DNA from: Ophiosphaerella korrae
Taxonomy: Eukaryota; Ascomycota; Dothideomycetes; Pleosporales; Phaeosphaeriaceae
Direction: 5' to 3'
DNA: 11,081 nt
Assembly (NCBI GenBank): GCA_028456385.1
Contig: JALNQF010000915.1
Span: 1 to 11,081 of the forward strand
The position numbers and the translations under genes are program-made. The notes under the pieces are model-generated. The model was not told the origin of the DNA, made no database searches, and saw only the letters and a list, made by a program, of their open reading frames with translations. Below, one piece after another: positions 7,985-11,081 of the stretch. The first letter of the stretch is position 1; each line of letters opens with the position of its first letter.

Positions 7985-8360
7985 TCTTCTACTAAGGGCG
8001 TCTATAAATTAATTATCTTTACCTTTTATATATATAATTTCTATATTAAATATTAATAGGAATTCCTACTATCTTATATATTATTATAATAGTTCTTTAT
8101 TTATTATAAATCTTATAAGATTCTTATAGTCTATATAGACCTTTATCTAATACTTTACTCTTTATAGGTATACTCTCTATTATTTAAATACTTTATAGAT
8201 TACTAGTATCTCTTTATTATAGATTAGGTAATTAAGTTCTACTATTTTTATCTTCTTAGAGAAGTATTTAACTAAGTGTTCCTTTTTAGTCTCTAGGTCT
8301 TCTTATATTAGTACTATTCTATAGACTAAGTTAGATACGTCTATTTTTACTATTACTAGT
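7985..8360 (-). other. Gypsy RNase H
   Basis: Blocks in order: I-V-K-I-D-V-S-N at 8353-8330 (first catalytic Asp GAC 8341-8339, usual form T-D-A-S-D); K-E-H-L-V-K-Y-F-S-K-K; Y-N-K-E-I-L-V-I near 8210-8195 (usual Y-D-K-E-L-L-A-I); V-Y-I-D-Y-K-N-L near 8130 (usual T-D-H-K-N-L, His to Tyr); and F-I-D-A-L-S-R-R near 8008-7985 (usual A-D-A-L-S-R). The Asp codons of the first, third and last blocks survive. This domain follows RT in Ty3/Gypsy Pol and degrades the RNA strand after copying. Confidence 0.92.
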
Positions 8361-8499
8361 AGGTCTAGGTTATATATTCTAATAACTAGGTTCTTTATAA
8401 ACTTCCTCTTAATTTTATTAAATACTTTATTATATTCTTTAGTCTATTTAAATAGTGTATCTTTCTTTATAAGTCTAGTTATTAGTTCTATATCTTTAG

Positions 8500-9030
8500 A
8501 CTATCTTACTATTAACTTTCTACAAAAGTTTACTAACCTATAAAATTATTATACCTCTTTTAGGTTTTTTAGTGTTAGCTATTCGTTAATTAACTTAATT
8601 TTTCTTAAATTAATCTTAATCTTTCCTAGTTCTATAATAAACTCTAGGAAATCTATTTCCTTTATATAAAATTTATATTTTCTTATCTTAAGAAATATTT
8701 TAGCTTCTACTAGCTTTTTTAGCACTTTATATATATATTATACGTATTCTTCTTCTATTTCTAAGAATATAAGGATATTATCTAAGTATATAAATATAAA
8801 TACGTCTAAGTACTCTTTTAGTACTATATTAATTCTTTCCTAAAAAGCTACTAGCGTATTTATTAAGCTAAAAGGTATAACTATATATTTATATAGTCTA
8901 TACTATATTCTAAACGCTATTTTCTATTTATTACCTTCTTTAATTCTAATCTAGTAGTAGGCGTTCTAGATATCTAACTTTGTAAAGATTATTACTCTTC
9001 TTAGTTTATCTTGTATTATATCTATCTATA
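8500..9030 (-). other. Gypsy reverse transcriptase (RVT_1-type)
   Basis: Motif A reads F-T-K-L-D-I with Asp GAT at 8974-8972 intact, followed by N-A-Y-Y and I-R-I-K-E-G-N. Next is K-I-A-F-R, then V-I-P-F-S-L-I-N-T-L-V-A-F, the counterpart of M-P-F-G-L-T-N-A-P-A-x-F. The catalytic box at 8794-8768 is F-I-Y-L-D-N-I-L-I, where the family has Y-L-D-D-I-L-I. The first Asp (8782-8780) is kept because its G follows A; the second (8779-8777) became AAT because its G followed T. That is exactly what CpA-directed mutation predicts. It would copy element RNA into DNA. Confidence 0.96.
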
Positions 9031-9654
9031 GTAGGGGGTATTAGTTCTTATTTATAACTACGTTAGTTTTTCTAAAATCTATATAGGACCTTTTCTTACT
9101 TATTCCCTTTTTATCTATAAAAATAAGTCTATAAGCTACTAAGGATTTAGATTCTTGTATCTATCCTTTCTTTATTACATTTGTAATAAATACTTATTTA
9201 ATTTTAGATTCTTCTTCTGTTTTTTAGTATACTAGGCTCTATCCTACGTTCTTTCTTTCTTCTAGGTCTATCGCTAAGTCCTATAGCTAATATTCTAGAA
9301 GGTAATCTTTAGGCTCTATAAGCTATTTTTCCTATTTTTTATATTCTTCTAGGAACTCTCCTCTAGTTATATTTATGTTAGCTTTTAACATATCTTTCTT
9401 TAGGTAGGTAATTCTCTCTATTCTCTAATTAATATATAGGTTTATTATTTATAACTATAGTATACTAAGTATTATATCCTACTTATTATTAATTATTGTT
9501 ATATCTATAACTATATTCTTAATCGTTATCTTTTCTAATTTAAGCGTAGAGGGAACTATTTCGAACCTAATAGGTTCCTAGAATAGTTTTTCTTTAATCA
9601 TACTTAGTTGTTAAAGGTATTTCTTTATTATATAACGTATTCCTTATATTTCTA

Positions 9655-9712
9655 TAAACTTTTTAGATATAAAGTTTCTTATAGCTCTACTATTAATTAT
9701 TAATTATACTTT
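9655..9712 (-). other. Gypsy retropepsin active site
   Basis: The frame reads L-I-I-N-S-R-A-I-R-N-F-I-S around 9703-9665, corresponding to A-L-I-D-S-G-A-x-G-N-F-I-S of Ty3/Gypsy proteases. The catalytic Asp codon (9694-9692) is AAT and the Gly codon (9688-9686) is AGA, both single RIP transitions. It lies between the Gag zinc knuckles and RT in the same phase, as expected. The wild-type enzyme would process Gag-Pol as a dimer. Confidence 0.9.
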
Positions 9713-10726
9713 CTTTCTTTAGTATATACTTTTCTTTATAATATATAGGCTTCCTATACTTTCTAACTTTTCTTATTTAGGCGTTTTTATAAATTATCTA
9801 TCTTTCTAGAGCTATAGGCCTACTTTAAGTTCATATTTTTTATACTTTAGATATTTATTATATATATATTTATACTATAGTCTTCTTTAGATATATTTCT
9901 TAGATAGTTTTAGGCTAGGTCTTACTACTACGTATCTATCTTCTAGGATTATTTCTTATCTTTAGATATCTTCTACTAGAATTACTCTTATATAGTTATA
10001 GCCTTTTCTTCTTATAGGCTATATATTGTTATTTACTTTAGGGTTCTTATATATAATATAATTCTTATCTAAGTATACTAACTATAATACTTTAAAGTAT
10101 ACTAGGTGCTTTAGGTTTGTTATTTTATTATCCTCTTCCTAGTACTTATCTCTTCTAGGTATATCTATTATTAGGATATAGTACGCTATTAGTACTCTTA
10201 GTATATAGGCTTTGTTAATCTATCTTGTTTTTCTTACAAGGTACTACTACTCTTTCTCTATAAGTATTCTTTTTACTATAACTATATATTACTTTATCTA
10301 TTCTTAAAATAGTATAAACTTTATTTTTTTAGGATTATATTCTTTTTAGTCTTTGTATACTTTCTCTATACTTATAACTATTAAGTATATTTAAATAAAT
10401 TTCTATTCTTTATTTTATTCCTCTATATCTATTATTATATAGCTATTATAGCTATATATTATTAGCTAGGTATACTCTATACCTCTTATATTAACCTATC
10501 TTTTACTTCTTTATAGTCCTTTAGAGGAAGCTATAGTAGTCTCTTTATCTAGTACTAGTCCTTTAGCCTAGATTAATAGTACTAAGGGCTCTTCCCTTTC
10601 TAAATCTTCTATTAGTAGGTCTATTACGTGTACTATCTCTTTTAGCTACACTTTTGTTTTTTCTTTTATTACTACTACTTTATTTCTCTATTATAGGAAA
10701 TATCCTACTTTCTACTTACTAGAAAG

Positions 10727-10762
10727 ATATATATAGTAGTTATCTTTATAATAAAAGGTCTA
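10727..10762 (-). other. Additional Trp/Cys/His cluster after the Gag knuckles
   Basis: Minus-strand codons read stop-T-F-Y-Y-K-D-N-Y-Y-I-Y, followed by L-S-S-K. Undoing RIP-type changes allows W-T-x-C-Y-x-D-N-C-x-x-H, a short cluster I recall from fungal Gypsy polyproteins between the zinc knuckles and protease. Its role is unknown to me; metal binding is possible. It is in phase with the rest of the ORF. Confidence 0.5.
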
Positions 10763-10891
10763 ATAGAGTATTATATATTATATTTTTTTACTCTTAGCTA
10801 CTTTCTCTTAAGGTTTAGCTTATACTTATAGTACTTCTTTCTTTTTCTTAGTTATTTTTAACTAGATTTCCTTCTTTAGGTCCTTACTTCT

Positions 10892-10933
10892 ATAGTCTTT
10901 TATAAAGTGTCTTAGTTTCCTATATTTATAGTA
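10892..10933 (-). other. Gag CCHC zinc knuckle 2
   Basis: Codons at 10933-10931, 10924-10922, 10909-10907 and 10894-10892 have C-x2-C-x4-H-x4-C spacing. They read Tyr, Tyr, His (CAC retained) and Tyr. The intervening sequence K-x-R-K-L-R-H-F-I-K-D fits a Gag nucleocapsid knuckle (K-C-G-K-x-G-H-F-x-x-D-C). It would bind the element RNA for packaging. Confidence 0.92.
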
Positions 10934-10960
10934 TACTATATCTTTCTTCTTTTATAATTA

Positions 10961-11002
10961 GTAGTCTTTTACGTAGTAGCTTTTTCTACTATAATTAAAG
11001 TA
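10961..11002 (-). other. Gag CCHC zinc knuckle 1
   Basis: Codons at 11002-11000, 10993-10991, 10978-10976 and 10963-10961 have C-x2-C-x4-H-x4-C spacing and all now read Tyr (Y-F-N-Y-S-R-K-S-Y-Y-V-K-D-Y). It lies nine codons upstream of the second knuckle in the same phase, giving a tandem nucleocapsid pair. The rest of Gag continues off the right edge. Confidence 0.9.
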
Positions 11003-11081
11003 TGTAAAGTCTTTATTCTTCTTTTTCTTCTTATCTTTATTAGCGTTAAGGATTATAGGGTCTCTAGTATCCTAGTTTCTA

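Larger units (their letters stand above)
1..11081. other. RIP-saturated repeat region (CpA/TpG depleted, TpA rich)
   Basis: The whole window shows the dinucleotide signature of fungal repeat-induced point mutation. In bases 1-1320 I see no CpA and only three TpG (near 264, 500 and 1109), while TpA is everywhere. CpG is still common, for example in acgt and gcgc contexts, which argues against ordinary CpG deamination. Protein motifs recovered on the minus strand carry exactly the expected changes: His and Cys codons become Tyr, Asp becomes Asn after a T, Gln and Trp become stops, and ATG start codons are gone. RIP acts premeiotically on duplicated DNA in Pezizomycotina, which fits the two retrotransposons found here. 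Base composition is strongly AT-rich by eye. Confidence 0.94.
6425..11081 (-). pseudogene. Ty3/Gypsy chromovirus gag-pol polyprotein, RIP-inactivated, 5' end outside window
   Basis: One minus-strand phase runs without net indel from the right edge to a cluster of stops at 6433-6425, about 1,550 codons. In order it holds two CCHC knuckles (Gag), a protease site, RT, RNase H, integrase and a chromodomain: the Ty3/Gypsy order with the chromodomain that defines chromoviruses. All landmarks checked (11002, 10762, 9694, 8974, 8788, 8341, 8002, 7729, 7519, 7321, 7213, 6646, 6589) share the same phase, so Gag and Pol were probably one ORF. In-frame TAA and TAG codons replace Gln and Trp throughout. 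The start of gag and the 5' LTR lie right of the window. The element would have encoded a self-copying retrotransposon whose chromodomain guides integration to chromatin; this copy is dead. Confidence 0.95.

Noticed and set aside
1..11081. Starship captain (DUF3435), Tad-type LINE or DDE transposon
   Set aside because: No matching motifs were found on either strand. The RT boxes belong to Copia and Gypsy types, and no tyrosine-recombinase R-H-R-Y layout could be placed.
1..11081. Naturally AT-rich protist or organelle genome
   Set aside because: The AT bias is confined to CpA/TpG loss, the ORFs are riddled with TAA and TAG, and the protein damage follows single C-to-T or G-to-A steps. That fits mutated fungal repeats better than a functional AT-rich genome.
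1..11081. tRNA or rRNA genes, including a tRNA-derived primer binding site
   Set aside because: No cloverleaf, A/B box pair or clear tRNA-end complement could be seen; the Gypsy primer site lies outside the window and the Copia one was not found.

Overview
This window looks like a repeat cluster from a filamentous ascomycete fungus (Pezizomycotina-type genome) that has been saturated with repeat-induced point mutation (RIP). CpA and its complement TpG are almost absent: by eye I found no CpA and only three TpG in bases 1-1320. TpA is extreme, while CpG survives in many places (acgt, gcgc). That is CpA-directed C-to-T mutation, not CpG deamination. Stop codons are nearly all TAA or TAG, as expected from mutated CAA, CAG, TGG and TGA. 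No intact gene is present.

Layout, all on the minus strand unless stated. (1) Bases 1-1018: a heavily mutated, glutamine-codon-rich reading frame of unknown identity, with a (CTA)14 microsatellite and a 13-bp tandem repeat. (2) Bases 1019-5338: the gag-pol frame of a Ty1/Copia retrotransposon, with protease-like, integrase, reverse transcriptase and RNase H regions recognisable in one unbroken phase. (3) Bases 5339-6189: the same phase continues upstream as a hydrophilic, stop-poor frame, probably the Gag side of the Copia element or another decayed ORF. It contains two tandem near-perfect hairpins and other palindromes. (4) Bases 6190-6412: a candidate 3' LTR of the next element. (5) Bases 6425-11081: the gag-pol frame of a Ty3/Gypsy chromovirus, running off the right edge. 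It has two CCHC zinc knuckles, an aspartic protease site, RT, RNase H, an HHCC and D,D35E integrase, and a C-terminal chromodomain. A purine-rich reading frame lies on the plus strand across the Gypsy 3' end (about 6178-6516).

Both elements are dead, yet both keep their reading phase over more than 4 kb. Decay was therefore by point transition rather than indels, which suggests near-complete copies were inactivated. The Gypsy element may have inserted into the 5' part of the Copia element. The damage tracks codon sensitivity: Cys and His codons (zinc ligands) have almost all become Tyr codons, whereas several catalytic Asp and Glu codons survive.
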